Shown here piece after piece: positions 45,441 through 55,678 of a stretch of 64,000 bases of DNA (positions are counted from its first letter, which is position 1; every line of letters starts with the position of its first letter). The stretch spans positions 62,001-126,000 of the forward strand of contig NZ_JRMP02000002.1 of the NCBI RefSeq assembly GCF_000762875.2. The letters are read 5' to 3'. Under the pieces are notes generated by a model, which had not been told where the DNA came from, ran no database searches, and saw only the letters and a list, made by a program, of their open reading frames with translations. A program made the translations under genes and the position numbers. This DNA is from Helicobacter saguini (lineage in GTDB: Bacteria; Campylobacterota; Campylobacteria; Campylobacterales; Helicobacteraceae).

Positions 45441-46892
45441 TTATAACAAAGTCTCACTAGATTCTATAGAATCTCTAATAAAAAGCGACTTTACATCACG
45501 TTTTAATAAATTCTCAAAATTAGATTCTAAATAAGATTCTGTAATGCCCGGCGGCTGCATTAAATCATTTTCTTTTTCTTTATTAGAATCTGTTTTAGAA
45601 TCTTGCAAGTTAGTATCTTTAGAGTCGCTATCAATAATGCTAGATTCTAAGCTAGGATTATCAATAATATCAGGCGTTACTTCATAAGTTTCGTTACTCT
45701 CAATAGCCTTTTTAGTGTTACTAATCTCTACATTTTTAGAATCTATAGCAAGTTTCACATCATATTTTTCATTCAAATAAGAAAGCCATTCAATAATATT
45801 TCGCGTATAAAAGGCTTCAAGCGGCTTAAAATCTTCGCCCTTTAAGCTAAATTGCACATTAAATTCCTTAATATTATTTTGTGCTAAATCAATCAAACTA
45901 GAAATAATTTTCTCCCCAGCCCCACCAAGATATGAACCAAAAATCTTACTGCCAAAGGTAGAAAACATCTTAGCACTCGTTATCGCACCATTAAAATTAG
46001 CCTGTAGCTCGGCTTTTTGCTTATCATCAAGGCTTTTATTATTTGCTAAAAATTCTTTAAAAGTTTGCTTATTTTTTAACGTTAAATTAATAAATTCTAG
46101 TTCGTGTGGGATATTTAAAAGTTGCAAATCTTGGCGTTTTTGCGTGGTGGAAGTTACAGATTCTGTAACTTTAGAATCTTTAGAATCTCGCAGGCTAGAT
46201 TCTATAGAATCATCATTATTTGCCATTGCTATTTCATAAAAAATGCCTAAAATGTGGCTTTTATTTATCGGCGGATTAAAGACATTTGTAGTCGTAAGAT
46301 TAGTGTTTAAAAGGGCGGAATTAAAATCACAAATCGTATTTAGCGTGATTATACTAGATTTAGAATCTTCGCTTACATCCTTTAAATTATAATCTTGCGA
46401 ACACTCCAAAGTGCTAGGCAGCAGGGCTTGTGCGTTTTTATTTAGGAAAGAAATCAGCAAATCATTATTAGAATCTCCGCTCTCCACACCAAAAAATTTG
46501 TCAATATTTGGATAACCAACATTCGTTTTCACACTCAAACTAAGCCGCTTTTTACTCTTAATATCCTTTAAATCAAGGATAATATCGCTTAATTGCACAT
46601 TTTCATAAGGCGTATTATCACGCGTAGTTGGGTCTGTTACAAAAATACTCATTTTGCTAGATTTGCACGTGTAATCCATAAGCCCATGACACTCAAATGG
46701 CTCGAATGTAAAGTCGGAGATGTTGTATTTATCAGGGTTTTCACGCAGTAGGTTTTGTGCGTCATGTAGCCCTGTGTTAATGCGCTCTTCAATGTTTTTT
46801 GTGACCTTTTGACTGATAAAATATAGCGCGATAACCAAAGCCAAAATCGCCACCGCACCGATAGTTATGATAGATTTTGTAAGTTTATTCAT
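45441..46892 (-). CDS. Membrane-anchored protein of unknown function
   Basis: A 483-residue protein with one N-terminal transmembrane helix (ITIGAVAILALVIALYFI, residues 9-27) and a large presumably periplasmic part. Paired cysteines occur at FECHGLMDYTCKS and later at LECSQD and NTICDF. Strand-rich segments alternate with helices. Repeat insertions are at about residues 232-250 and at the C terminus (420-450). The layout, an anchor followed by a large beta-rich domain, vaguely resembles AsmA or DUF945 proteins, but this is only an impression. First gene of the likely operon with flgR. Confidence 0.7.
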   Translation of the reverse strand: MNKLTKSIITIGAVAILALVIALYFISQKVTKNIEERINTGLHDAQNLLRENPDKYNISDFTFEPFECHGLMDYTCKSSKMSIFVTDPTTRDNTPYENVQLSDIILDLKDIKSKKRLSLSVKTNVGYPNIDKFFGVESGDSNNDLLISFLNKNAQALLPSTLECSQDYNLKDVSEDSKSSIITLNTICDFNSALLNTNLTTTNVFNPPINKSHILGIFYEIAMANNDDSIESSLRDSKDSKVTESVTSTTQKRQDLQLLNIPHELEFINLTLKNKQTFKEFLANNKSLDDKQKAELQANFNGAITSAKMFSTFGSKIFGSYLGGAGEKIISSLIDLAQNNIKEFNVQFSLKGEDFKPLEAFYTRNIIEWLSYLNEKYDVKLAIDSKNVEISNTKKAIESNETYEVTPDIIDNPSLESSIIDSDSKDTNLQDSKTDSNKEKENDLMQPPGITESYLESNFENLLKRDVKSLFIRDSIESSETLL

Positions 46893-47061
46893 TCGTTTTT
46901 ACCTTTTGTTTTTGCTAAGTTTAAAGGCTATATTTTAGCATTATTTTTTATATTTACAAAATAATAAATATATAAAATTATATTTCAAAATAGAACAAAA
47001 AGTCATATTTAAGCATTAGAAATTTTTATGGAATATAAATAAAATATTTTAGTCTCTTGTT

Positions 47062-48957
47062 TCAAGCCTCTTCGATTTTGACTAGCCTAGATTCCATATT
47101 ATTTTCGCTCTCATACTCTTCTATTATTTCACGCACTCTCTCGCCCTCTATTACTTCTTTTTCTAATAATTCTTGTGCCATTTTTTCAATCGCACCTTTA
47201 TAATCACGCAAGGTCTGCTTTACATGTGTGTAATGCTCCTCAAGGCGCTTTTGTATATACTCATCGATTCGCTGGGCGGTCTCATTGCTATACTCACGCG
47301 TATTGCCCCCACCGCCCAAAAATCTGTTACGATTTGTAAAATCTTCTAGCACCATTAAGCCCGAAACATCAGTCATACCATAATATACAATCATATTTTT
47401 TAGAATGCCTGTCGCCCGTCTCAAATCATCACTAGCGCCATTTGAAATCTCCTCTAAGAAAACCTCTTCAGCCCCACGCCCACCAAGCAGCACATCAATG
47501 GTAGCAAGCATTTCGTGCTTTTGCTCCAAGTGGCGATTTTCCTCTGGCGTATGCAGTGTGTAGCCAAGTGCACCCATACCACGCGGGATAATCGAGACCT
47601 TATTCACACGATGCGCCCCCTTTGTCACCTCGCCCATTAGCGCGTGTCCGCTCTCGTGATATGCTACGATTCGCTTTTCTTTCAGCGATAAACGTCGCGA
47701 CTTCTTTTCCAAGCCTATCATTGTGCGCTCCATCGCCTCTTTAAAGTGCTTTTGGCTGACCTCTTTTTGATTCTCACGCCCAGCAAGGAGTGCCGCTTCA
47801 TTAATGATATTTGCCAAATCCGCACCAGCAAGTCCAGCCGTAAATTTCGCAATCTCGTTTAAATCCACATCCTTAGCAAGTTTCACGCCCTTAATATGCA
47901 CCTTTAAAATCTCAATGCGACCTTTGAAATCAGGCGCATCAACAAGGACTTGCCTATCAAATCGCCCCGGACGCAATAACGCAGGGTCAAGCACCTCAGG
48001 TCTATTCGTAGCCGCTAACACAATCACAGGCGCATTACTACCAAAGCCATCCATTTCCGCTAAGAGCTGATTTAGCGTTTGCTCCCTTTCATCATTGCCA
48101 CCGACAACCGAACCAGCCGCCCTACTCTTGCCTATCGCGTCAATCTCATCGATAAAAATAATGCTAGGGGCATCCTTTTTTGCCTTTTCAAACAAATCGC
48201 GCACACGGCTAGCCCCAAGCCCCACAAACATCTCAATAAAGCTACTACCACTCATTGAAAAAAACGGCACATTCGCCTCACCAGCCACAGCCTTAGCAAG
48301 CAAGGTTTTCCCCGTCCCAGGCGGCCCCACTAATAAAACGCCCTTTGGAATCTTAGCGCCCACCGCAGCATATCTCTCAGGATATTTTAAGAAATCAACG
48401 ACCTCCACGACCTCTTCTTTAGCCTCTTTATTCCCCGCCATATCATCAAATCGCACATTTGGACGCTCGGCATTTATAAGCTTATTCGCATTACCCAAGC
48501 CAAACATCCCACCACTCATATTTTTCTGCACGCGATTAGTAAGGAAAATCCAAATCGCCATAATGATAAGCACAGGCATAAGCCACCCTATCATATCCGT
48601 AAAGAAATTCTGCTCACTAAAGCCGCTGTAGCGGACATTTTTCTCCTCAAGTAGCGGAATAAGCGTGGCGTCTTGCACCTTTCTAGTCGTGTAATAAATC
48701 ACAGGCTGCGTATTGCGGCTTACCGCCTTAATCATCGTCTGCCCGATTGAAACATCGCTAATTTGCCCACTCTTTACAAGGTTTTTAAACTCGCTATACT
48801 CGATAGTCTGGCTAGTGCTAGAGCCACTAAGCCCGCTAAATAGGCTAGAATCTCCGGGCGATAGCATCTTAAAAAGCATCACCCCAGCAATCGCAATTAT
48901 GATAAATAGAAGTATTGAGTTCTTAGAGTTAGGTTTTTTGTTATTCATATCATTCAT
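47062..48957 (-). CDS. ftsH: ATP-dependent zinc metalloprotease FtsH
   Basis: Membrane AAA+ protease for quality control of membrane and cytoplasmic proteins. N-terminal helix ([16 protein letters not shown]), periplasmic domain, second helix ([18 protein letters not shown]), AAA+ domain with Walker [19 protein letters not shown] and second region of homology, then the zinc motif HESGHAL near residue 430 and the third zinc ligand region. 631 residues, normal for Helicobacter. Only a short repeat at the C terminus ([11 protein letters not shown]). AAGGTGAG precedes the start. Confidence 0.97.
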   Translation of the reverse strand: MNDMNNKKPNSKNSILLFIIIAIAGVMLFKMLSPGDSSLFSGLSGSSTSQTIEYSEFKNLVKSGQISDVSIGQTMIKAVSRNTQPVIYYTTRKVQDATLIPLLEEKNVRYSGFSEQNFFTDMIGWLMPVLIIMAIWIFLTNRVQKNMSGGMFGLGNANKLINAERPNVRFDDMAGNKEAKEEVVEVVDFLKYPERYAAVGAKIPKGVLLVGPPGTGKTLLAKAVAGEANVPFFSMSGSSFIEMFVGLGASRVRDLFEKAKKDAPSIIFIDEIDAIGKSRAAGSVVGGNDEREQTLNQLLAEMDGFGSNAPVIVLAATNRPEVLDPALLRPGRFDRQVLVDAPDFKGRIEILKVHIKGVKLAKDVDLNEIAKFTAGLAGADLANIINEAALLAGRENQKEVSQKHFKEAMERTMIGLEKKSRRLSLKEKRIVAYHESGHALMGEVTKGAHRVNKVSIIPRGMGALGYTLHTPEENRHLEQKHEMLATIDVLLGGRGAEEVFLEEISNGASDDLRRATGILKNMIVYYGMTDVSGLMVLEDFTNRNRFLGGGGNTREYSNETAQRIDEYIQKRLEEHYTHVKQTLRDYKGAIEKMAQELLEKEVIEGERVREIIEEYESENNMESRLVKIEEA

Positions 48958-49277
48958 ATTCTCACCTTGTTTCCTTAAAATCTTTCACCTTAAAGCAAAA
49001 AATAGATTCTATTATTATATAATTTTTTTCTTAATTTACACTAAACTATTTGTTATATTTTTTCGAATTTTTGGGAGATTTTGAGCGGATATTATAGAAT
49101 CCTTGTGTGTGTTATTTGGTTATGTAAATTGTGACTTAAATTGAAAATATATTTTCTTCATTATCATAATTTTAGGATACCATTAGTGCAAATGAAAATG
49201 AGAAACAACCAAAAAAGATTCTGATGCGGTAAATTCAATTTTATCATTATCTTATTGATAAGTTCTAAGGATTAAAC
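48958..49277. other. Divergent promoter region between ftsH and speA
   Basis: About 320 bp, strongly AT-rich, no gene. A stretch at 49160-49215 (ATTATCATAATTTTAGGATA and AATGAAAATGAGAAAC) has weak dyad symmetry reminiscent of iron-regulator sites, but not enough to call an operator. AAGG precedes the speA start. Confidence 0.5.
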
Positions 49278-51116
49278 ATGGTAGATTATGGTATAAAATT
49301 TTGGAGTAATGATGATTTTATTATCGAAGATGGCGTGGTAAAAGTTAATTTTAAATCTAAACCAGCCCTAATTGATATAGTTAAAGAAGTGCGTGAGAGT
49401 GGCTATCGCGGACCACTACTTATAAGATTCCCACATCTTATTGATAATCAAATCACAAAGATTTTTGATGCGTTTGAGACTAGCATTAGCGAGTATGGCT
49501 ACACAGGCGAGTTTAAGGCAGTTTTCCCCCTTAAAGTCAATCAAATGCCAAATTTTGTCCTGCCACTTGTCGAGCTTAGCCGCGATAGAATCTATGGGCT
49601 AGAAGCAGGAAGTAAAAGTGAGCTAATCGTGGCGATGGCTTATACGAATATGAAAAGTCCTATAACCGTGAATGGTTTTAAGGATAGAGAAATGATTTCA
49701 CTAGGCTTTATCGCGGCAAATATGGGGCATAATATTACGCTTACAATTGAGGGGCTAAACGAGCTAAAAACGATAATCGAGGTCGCAAGTGAAATGTGTG
49801 AGCCTTATCCAAATATCGGGCTTAGAATCCGCTTGCATAGCGTAGGCACGGGCATTTGGGCAAAAAGTGGCGGTATAAATTCTAAATTTGGTTTAACATC
49901 TACCGAACTTTTAGAAGCGATGAAAATGCTAGAAAAATCAAAACTTTTGCATAAATTTACAATGATTCACTTTCATATCGGTAGCCAAATTAGCGATATT
50001 TCGCCGCTAAAAAAGGCGATAAGAGAAGTGGGAAATATCTATGCGGAACTGCGTAAAATGGGCGCAAGTAATCTTAAAGCCGTAAATATCGGCGGCGGCT
50101 TAGCGGTAGAATATACACAGCATGAAAATCAAAACTGCAAAAATTACACATTAAATGAATTTTCAAGCAATGTCGTCTTTAGCCTTAAAGAAATCGCGAG
50201 TAATAAAAAAGAGCCAGAGCCTGATATTTTTATAGAATCTGGTCGCTTTATCTCCGCATCACACGCGGTTTTGGTTACGCCTGTGCTAGAATTATTTTCG
50301 CAGGAATATGATGAAGCGGCATTGCATTTAAAAGATTCTAATCCACCCTTAATTGCCGAGCTGCACGAGATTTACAACACGATAAATGAAAAAAATGCCA
50401 TTGAGTTTTTACACGATAGCTTGGATAATATGGAATCTTTGCTTACACTTTTTGACTTAGGCTATATTGACTTGCAAGACCGCAGTAATACCGAAGTTTT
50501 GGTGCATTTGATAATAAAAAAAGTCATAAAACTTTTGAAATATAAAAATCATAATGAGATTTTGAAAATTCAAAAAAGTGTGCAGGAACGATATTTGCTT
50601 AACTGCAGCTTTTTTCAAAGTTTGCCTGATTACTGGGGATTAAAACAGCACTTTCCTGTTATGCCACTAAATCGCCTTGAGCGGCGTCCCACACGCGCGG
50701 CAAGCCTTTGGGATATTACATGTGATAGCGATGGTGAGATTAGCTTTGACCCGCAAATGCCTTTGTTTTTGCATGATGTGGATGTTAGCAAAGAGGAGTA
50801 TTTTTTAGGATTTTTCTTAGTTGGCGCGTATCAGGAGGTGCTAGGTATGCGGCATAATCTTTTTACGCACCCTACAGAGTTTAGCGTGATTTTTGATGAT
50901 GATTCTAACAAAGGCTATGAGATTAGCAATCTTTTGGAAGCCCAAACAATCGTAGATGTTTTGGACGATTTAGACTACGACACAAAGGATATCGAACGCA
51001 TTTTAAAACAACATATCGAAGATAGCAACCTAGATTCTGAAAGCAAAAAAATCGTGCTAGGCAAACTATATGTAATGCTTAGCGAAAACGGCTACCTCCG
51101 CACAATCATGCGATAA
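49278..51116 (+). CDS. speA: Biosynthetic arginine decarboxylase
   Basis: Fold-type III PLP enzyme converting arginine to agmatine, the first step of polyamine synthesis by this route. The PLP lysine is in AVFPLKVNQMP (near residue 90). GLEAGSKSEL, IHFHIGSQISD, VNIGGGLAVEY and a typical C-terminal barrel (QEVLGMRHNLFTHPTEFSV) are all present. Length 612 matches H. pylori SpeA. It contains almost no repeat insertion except NLDSES near the C terminus. Confidence 0.95.
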   Translation: MVDYGIKFWSNDDFIIEDGVVKVNFKSKPALIDIVKEVRESGYRGPLLIRFPHLIDNQITKIFDAFETSISEYGYTGEFKAVFPLKVNQMPNFVLPLVELSRDRIYGLEAGSKSELIVAMAYTNMKSPITVNGFKDREMISLGFIAANMGHNITLTIEGLNELKTIIEVASEMCEPYPNIGLRIRLHSVGTGIWAKSGGINSKFGLTSTELLEAMKMLEKSKLLHKFTMIHFHIGSQISDISPLKKAIREVGNIYAELRKMGASNLKAVNIGGGLAVEYTQHENQNCKNYTLNEFSSNVVFSLKEIASNKKEPEPDIFIESGRFISASHAVLVTPVLELFSQEYDEAALHLKDSNPPLIAELHEIYNTINEKNAIEFLHDSLDNMESLLTLFDLGYIDLQDRSNTEVLVHLIIKKVIKLLKYKNHNEILKIQKSVQERYLLNCSFFQSLPDYWGLKQHFPVMPLNRLERRPTRAASLWDITCDSDGEISFDPQMPLFLHDVDVSKEEYFLGFFLVGAYQEVLGMRHNLFTHPTEFSVIFDDDSNKGYEISNLLEAQTIVDVLDDLDYDTKDIERILKQHIEDSNLDSESKKIVLGKLYVMLSENGYLRTIMR

Positions 51117-51161
51117 ATTACTTTTAATGTTTAGAATCTTAATTTATGTAAAAGGACAAAA

Positions 51162-51872
51162 ATGCTATATTTCTACACTTATGGATTTCACTCAAGTCTT
51201 AATTGCGATGCGTATAAGCGGCTTTGCGATGGGTTAAAGATTAATCCTGTGCAGTTAGAATACGCAAATGGTGGGCTTTTCCTTGATAATATTAAGTGGC
51301 TAAAGGAGCAGATTCTAAGTTATTTGAATGCGAATTTTAAAACAGATTCTAAGTTGAGTGCAAATTTTAGCACACAAAAAGTTATAAATAATGAAACTTT
51401 TGAGCCAAAAAATTATCCGCCATTTTGCTTTATCGGTAATTCGCAAGGCGCGTTTTATCTATCGCAACTTGCCGCGTTTAGCGTGGTTGATAAGAGCTTC
51501 CCAAAGCCGCGTGCGCTTTTCCTTTTTAATCCCGTGCGTGACGCCATTTTGCAGCTTACAAAATACATCGGCGACAACCTGAATACCACGACAAACACGC
51601 ATTTTGACTTTAGCAATGCCACGCTGCAATCCTACAAAAACGCCCTAAATCACGCTGGAAATACAAAAGATTCTATTGCGCGATATGTCTTTATCGCCCT
51701 GCAAGATGAGCTAATTAACGCGCAAGATTCCATAAAATATTGGCAAAATAGCAGCGAAATTATCACATTTAATAGCGCTCACAAGATTTATGATTTCTCG
51801 CCCTTTGCTAAGGTTTTAAGAGATTTTGAAAATTCACAAAACGATAACTATAACGTGGAATATAGTAAATAG
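51162..51872 (+). CDS. Alpha/beta-hydrolase, YqiA/UPF0227-like esterase
   Basis: Small serine hydrolase of 236 residues. It opens LYFYTYGFHSSLNCDAYKRL, with the oxyanion-hole region, and the nucleophile elbow GNSQGAFYLSQLAA near residue 89. A likely histidine is in SAHKIYDF near the C terminus and an acid in ALQDEL. A repeat-bearing loop (TDSKLSANFSTQK) precedes the elbow. The substrate is unknown. It follows speA by 45 bp and may be co-transcribed. Confidence 0.78.
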   Translation: MLYFYTYGFHSSLNCDAYKRLCDGLKINPVQLEYANGGLFLDNIKWLKEQILSYLNANFKTDSKLSANFSTQKVINNETFEPKNYPPFCFIGNSQGAFYLSQLAAFSVVDKSFPKPRALFLFNPVRDAILQLTKYIGDNLNTTTNTHFDFSNATLQSYKNALNHAGNTKDSIARYVFIALQDELINAQDSIKYWQNSSEIITFNSAHKIYDFSPFAKVLRDFENSQNDNYNVEYSK

Positions 51873-51947
51873 TAATATAAATTTATAGAATCTTTGTTTT
51901 TAGATTCTATAGTTTGTGGGGTTTGTGTGGGTGAATATACAAATAAA

Positions 51948-54392
51948 TTAGGCGTTTTTGCGGATAAGGACTTGCCAGAAGTTGTCTTTTTGGATTTGTG
52001 ATAGAATCTCGTGTCCTTCGCCCTTTACGCTACCTGGCACGTTTTCAATGGGCTCGCCATTATCTAGCAGGATTTCTAGAATCTCGCCATTTTGCATACT
52101 TGATAGCTCGACTTTTGTTTTCACAAAGTTCATAGGGCATTTTACACCGCGTAAATCTTTGGTTTTATCGGGTTTAGAATCTTTTTTAGATGTTTCGCTT
52201 CGCTCAACATGACTAGATTTCTTCGCCACTACTTGCGAAGTTGCACCATTAGAATCATCCTTACTAGATTCTATGCTCGCATTTATTGCTGCTTCTTTTT
52301 CCTTAGCAAACTTTAGCGAATTATCCATCGTAGCATACAACGCAATTACATCACGACCAAGCTGGACTATAGAATCTCGCACCTTAGAATCTTTAGACGT
52401 TTTAGCAGATTCCAACGCCTTAGAATCTAAGTTGAGTAAAGGCGTATATTTAGATTCTATCAACCCACTATCAATATAAAGTCGCTTAAATGCCTTTATT
52501 ACCCCTGCCTCATCGCGCGCATCTTCGCCCTTTGCAACTAAAAGCATACGACACGCAAGTAGCCTAATTAAACTCAAATCCGCATTAGCAAAATTAGATT
52601 CTATAGCGACATTAATCGCTTCATTTAACGCCTTTTTATCCGCCTCAATTAAGTCATACATACCCGCGCTACACTCGCCAGTCCCTCGCCCTTTAAGCGA
52701 AAACATCTCATTGCTACTATAATCAAAAAATGGATTTTTATCTTTCTCAAATGATGGGACTTCCACATATTTTTTCGCAATATCAACGATAATCGCCTCT
52801 CCCTCACTATCTACCCACGCCTCAAAGGTTTTAAAACGCGGCTGCACCTCGATATAAGTTTTTAGCACTTCATGGACGAATTTTGGAACGTGAAAAGCCG
52901 CCACTTCGGCGATTTTCCTTGCAAAACGCGTTTCACCCTCTTTTATTACCGCACCTACCAAAACATTATATGCAGGATATACGATTTCTCCTTGACGAAG
53001 CACTTTTCCAAAAAAGCCAAGATTAGCCGTAGCGTGATTTCCACATGAGTTAGGACAGCCAGACATATTGATTCTAAAGCCTTGCAATTTATCCAAGTTC
53101 AGCTTCTTTTTACGCAAGTATTCTTCGATTGCCAAAGTCGCCCCACGCGGTCGCGTAATGCCTAGCTGACAAGTGGCAGCGCCCGTGCAAGCGACCATAT
53201 CACCGATAATTGTGGGCTTTTTACTCTGGTGCGAAAAAGATTCTATAATAGGATGCAGGGCGATAACATCACTAGCCTTTAAATGTCGCAGATAAAAGTT
53301 TTGATTTGCAGTAAAGCAAATGGTTGTTTCATGGATATTTAGCTCGATTAGCTTCTGTGCCAAAGCCCTAGCCGCTTCATGCGGAATATCGCCAAGTTGC
53401 AGTGGAATCTTAATGTAGTAATATCCGCTTTGCTTTTGCTCTCGCACAAATCTATCTATCCAAAGCTTTTGCGCCTTACTTTTTGGCTTTAATTTTTCAG
53501 CCTTAATTTTTGGTAAAACTAGCTCATTTGGGTTAATTTTTACTTCCCAGCCTTTTGTCTTGCGAAAAGATTCTATCTCTTCTTTAATTAGTTTTGCTAA
53601 CTCTTCTTCACCAAGTTTTTTAGCGACAAAACGCAGTCGCGCGGCGTGTTTATTCTTGCGATTTCCTGTCCTATCAAAGACTTGTTTTATGGCTTGAGAT
53701 ACCAAAAATATCTCATTTTCAGGTAAAAAATCATAAAGCTTAAAGCCAAGCCTACTTTGCGCGCCCATACCGCCGGCTATCCATACGCTAAAGCCGCGTT
53801 GCCCCTTTTCATTGATTTTAGCGATATAGCCTACATCTGTGATAGTGGCGTGCGCCCTATCAGCCGCACTACTGCTAAAGGCGATTTTGTATTTTCTAGG
53901 CAAGTTATAGCTATCTTTCATATCTAGCATACGCGTGGTTAGCTCGTTGCAGTGGGCTAAAATGTCAAAAACATCATCTTTTGCAATGCCAGAAAGCGGG
54001 TCACCTACGATATTTCGCACGGTATTACCCCCGCTGCCGCGTCCTGTAAGCCCTATTTTGTGGAGTTTCTGCACTATATCGGCTAGGTCTTCTAACTTTG
54101 CGTAGTGTAATTGAACGCCGCCACGAGTGGTCACGTGGATTTTAGGGTCGGCGTAATCTCTTGCAAGGTCGCTAAGCACTAATAGTTGCTGTGGCGAAAT
54201 CACACCGCCATTAGTCTTAATGCGCACCATATAAGTGTTTGGGGCTCTTTGCTCGTAGATTCCAAAGCTAACGCGAATAGTCTTAAAAGTCAAATCATCT
54301 AGCTTTTTATCCAAATACGCATCAAAATTTTCCTTAAACCACGCATATCCATCTTTCAAAACACTTTGCGGGATAGTATAAAAATCACTCAT
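51948..54392 (-). CDS. Siroheme sulfite/nitrite reductase fused to a TusA-like domain
   Basis: The first 570 residues are a siroheme [4Fe-4S] reductase: two ferredoxin-like half domains (HVTTRGGVQLHY; GRGSGGNTVRNIVGDPL), then the cluster ligands in CTGAATCQLG near residue 402 and in SGCPNSCGNH near residue 444. A helical region follows (LIEADKKALNEAINVAIE), then a repeat-bearing linker (about 660-735). Residues about 740-814 form a TusA/SirA sulfur-carrier domain with DLRGVKCPMNFVKTKVEL, including its conserved cysteine. Sulfite is the likelier substrate given the sulfur-carrier domain. Stands alone. Confidence 0.88.
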   Translation of the reverse strand: MSDFYTIPQSVLKDGYAWFKENFDAYLDKKLDDLTFKTIRVSFGIYEQRAPNTYMVRIKTNGGVISPQQLLVLSDLARDYADPKIHVTTRGGVQLHYAKLEDLADIVQKLHKIGLTGRGSGGNTVRNIVGDPLSGIAKDDVFDILAHCNELTTRMLDMKDSYNLPRKYKIAFSSSAADRAHATITDVGYIAKINEKGQRGFSVWIAGGMGAQSRLGFKLYDFLPENEIFLVSQAIKQVFDRTGNRKNKHAARLRFVAKKLGEEELAKLIKEEIESFRKTKGWEVKINPNELVLPKIKAEKLKPKSKAQKLWIDRFVREQKQSGYYYIKIPLQLGDIPHEAARALAQKLIELNIHETTICFTANQNFYLRHLKASDVIALHPIIESFSHQSKKPTIIGDMVACTGAATCQLGITRPRGATLAIEEYLRKKKLNLDKLQGFRINMSGCPNSCGNHATANLGFFGKVLRQGEIVYPAYNVLVGAVIKEGETRFARKIAEVAAFHVPKFVHEVLKTYIEVQPRFKTFEAWVDSEGEAIIVDIAKKYVEVPSFEKDKNPFFDYSSNEMFSLKGRGTGECSAGMYDLIEADKKALNEAINVAIESNFANADLSLIRLLACRMLLVAKGEDARDEAGVIKAFKRLYIDSGLIESKYTPLLNLDSKALESAKTSKDSKVRDSIVQLGRDVIALYATMDNSLKFAKEKEAAINASIESSKDDSNGATSQVVAKKSSHVERSETSKKDSKPDKTKDLRGVKCPMNFVKTKVELSSMQNGEILEILLDNGEPIENVPGSVKGEGHEILSQIQKDNFWQVLIRKNA

Positions 54393-54832
54393 TTTTCTTC
54401 CTTTAAATTGTTATTGTGTCGGCGTTTGGGCATTTTTAGAATCTAGATTCCGTAATCCTAGCTTTGCTTTTCTTAAACGTAAATTATAGAATCTAGATTC
54501 TATGATTTATAGTATTTATCCTAAATTTATCCTAACAGCCAAGCACTTTTAAAGAATTTATAGAATCTAGATTCTGTAACTTTGGCTTTATAAACTTATT
54601 TGCTTAGTCGCCCTTGAGTTGTCACACTTTAAAAGTGGATAGAATCTAGATTCTAAAAAATTCTAAAATTCATAACTTATAAGATTCATAAAATATAAAC
54701 TTTAACATTTTATAACTCATAAATTACGCTTTATAGAATCTTAATATTTTATTAGTTAATAGTCAAGACTTTTTTATTATTTTTAATAAAAAATGGTAAT
54801 GGTTGTAAAATTTCTACTCTATAAATTAGATT
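54393..54832. repeat. Intergenic cluster of TAGAATCTAGATTCTA palindromes
   Basis: About 440 bp without a gene. Four palindromes lie at about 54438-54452 (one end altered), 54487-54502, 54561-54576 (one change) and 54640-54655. Remnants such as CACTTTTAAAG and CACACTTTAAAAGTGG next to them resemble the ends of the hairpin element. The rest is AT-rich and featureless. Confidence 0.75.
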
Positions 54833-55279
54833 TTATATTAGTAAATCGTCAAACTTACTAGCATTTGCCCTAGCTACTTCATCACAATGCTCATTTTGCG
54901 GATGTCCATTGTGAGCTTTTACCCACAGACTTTTGACTTTGTGATTTTTGGTTAGATAGACATATTCGCCCCATAAATCTGTGTGTTTGACATCTTTAAA
55001 GCCCTTTTTTATCCAGTTTGGCAGGTATATTTCTATGGAATCTGCGACATATTTTGAGTCAGTTATGATTGTGACTTCGCAGGGCTCTTTTAGTAGTTTA
55101 ATGCCCTCTACTACGGCTTTTAGCTCCATTCGTCCATTTGTGTTGTATGGTTCGCCACCGCTTATTTGCGTGTATTCGCACTCGCCATTTTTGCGTTTGT
55201 ATTCTAGTAAGGCACACCAGCCGCTTGCTCCGGGATTTACTAAGCTTGAGCCATCTGTGTAGATTGATACTTTTTTCAT
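54833..55279 (-). CDS. rnhA: Ribonuclease HI
   Basis: Cleaves RNA in RNA-DNA hybrids. All four acidic residues are visible: Asp in IYTDGSS, Glu in GRMELKAVVEG, Asp in IITDSKYVADSI and Asp in EHCDEVA; the catalytic histidine is in HNGHPQN. 148 residues is normal. It is monocistronic by spacing. Confidence 0.96.
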   Translation of the reverse strand: MKKVSIYTDGSSLVNPGASGWCALLEYKRKNGECEYTQISGGEPYNTNGRMELKAVVEGIKLLKEPCEVTIITDSKYVADSIEIYLPNWIKKGFKDVKHTDLWGEYVYLTKNHKVKSLWVKAHNGHPQNEHCDEVARANASKFDDLLI

Positions 55280-55423
55280 ATTTTATCCTTTGTGTAATTA
55301 TAATAGAATCTAGTCACTTTTTGTAACATTTTTTGTAATAAATCAACGAGTTTTCTTGCAATTTATCGTATTTTTAGCAAAATAAACATAGAATCTACAC
55401 AAATTATAAAAAAAAGGAATAAT

Positions 55424-55651
55424 ATGAAACGATTTGATTTACGACCTTTAAAAAGCGACTTTTACGATAGAATGGGCGAACTTATTAATAACGACTTGGA
55501 AAGTGGCGAAGTTGGAATTTTTTTGTTTGAAAAAGGGGCACACGAAAATGTAGAAAAAAGTGCCTTATTTATAAAGGAAAAAGGGCATATTTTAATGAAC
55601 TCTTTACAATTTAATCATGTGGATTGGACTCTTGTGGTTAAGAAAGCATAA
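55424..55651 (+). CDS. Small protein of unknown function
   Basis: A 74-residue protein (begins MKRFDLRPLKSDFYDRMGEL) with a predicted helix-strand layout, acidic in the centre (NNDLESGEVGIFLFEKG) and ending HVDWTLVVKKA. It has a clear AAAAAGGAAT ribosome-binding site. I suspect a conserved Campylobacterota protein but cannot name it. It stands alone between rnhA and a TPR gene on the opposite strand. Confidence 0.65.
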   Translation: MKRFDLRPLKSDFYDRMGELINNDLESGEVGIFLFEKGAHENVEKSALFIKEKGHILMNSLQFNHVDWTLVVKKA

Positions 55652-55678
55652 ATTATAAAATTTAGTTTGAACAATAAT

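Noticed and set aside
49160-49215. Fur-box-like dyad upstream of speA
   Set aside because: AT-rich sequence gives such partial dyads by chance; speA is not a typical iron-regulated gene and the match is imperfect.
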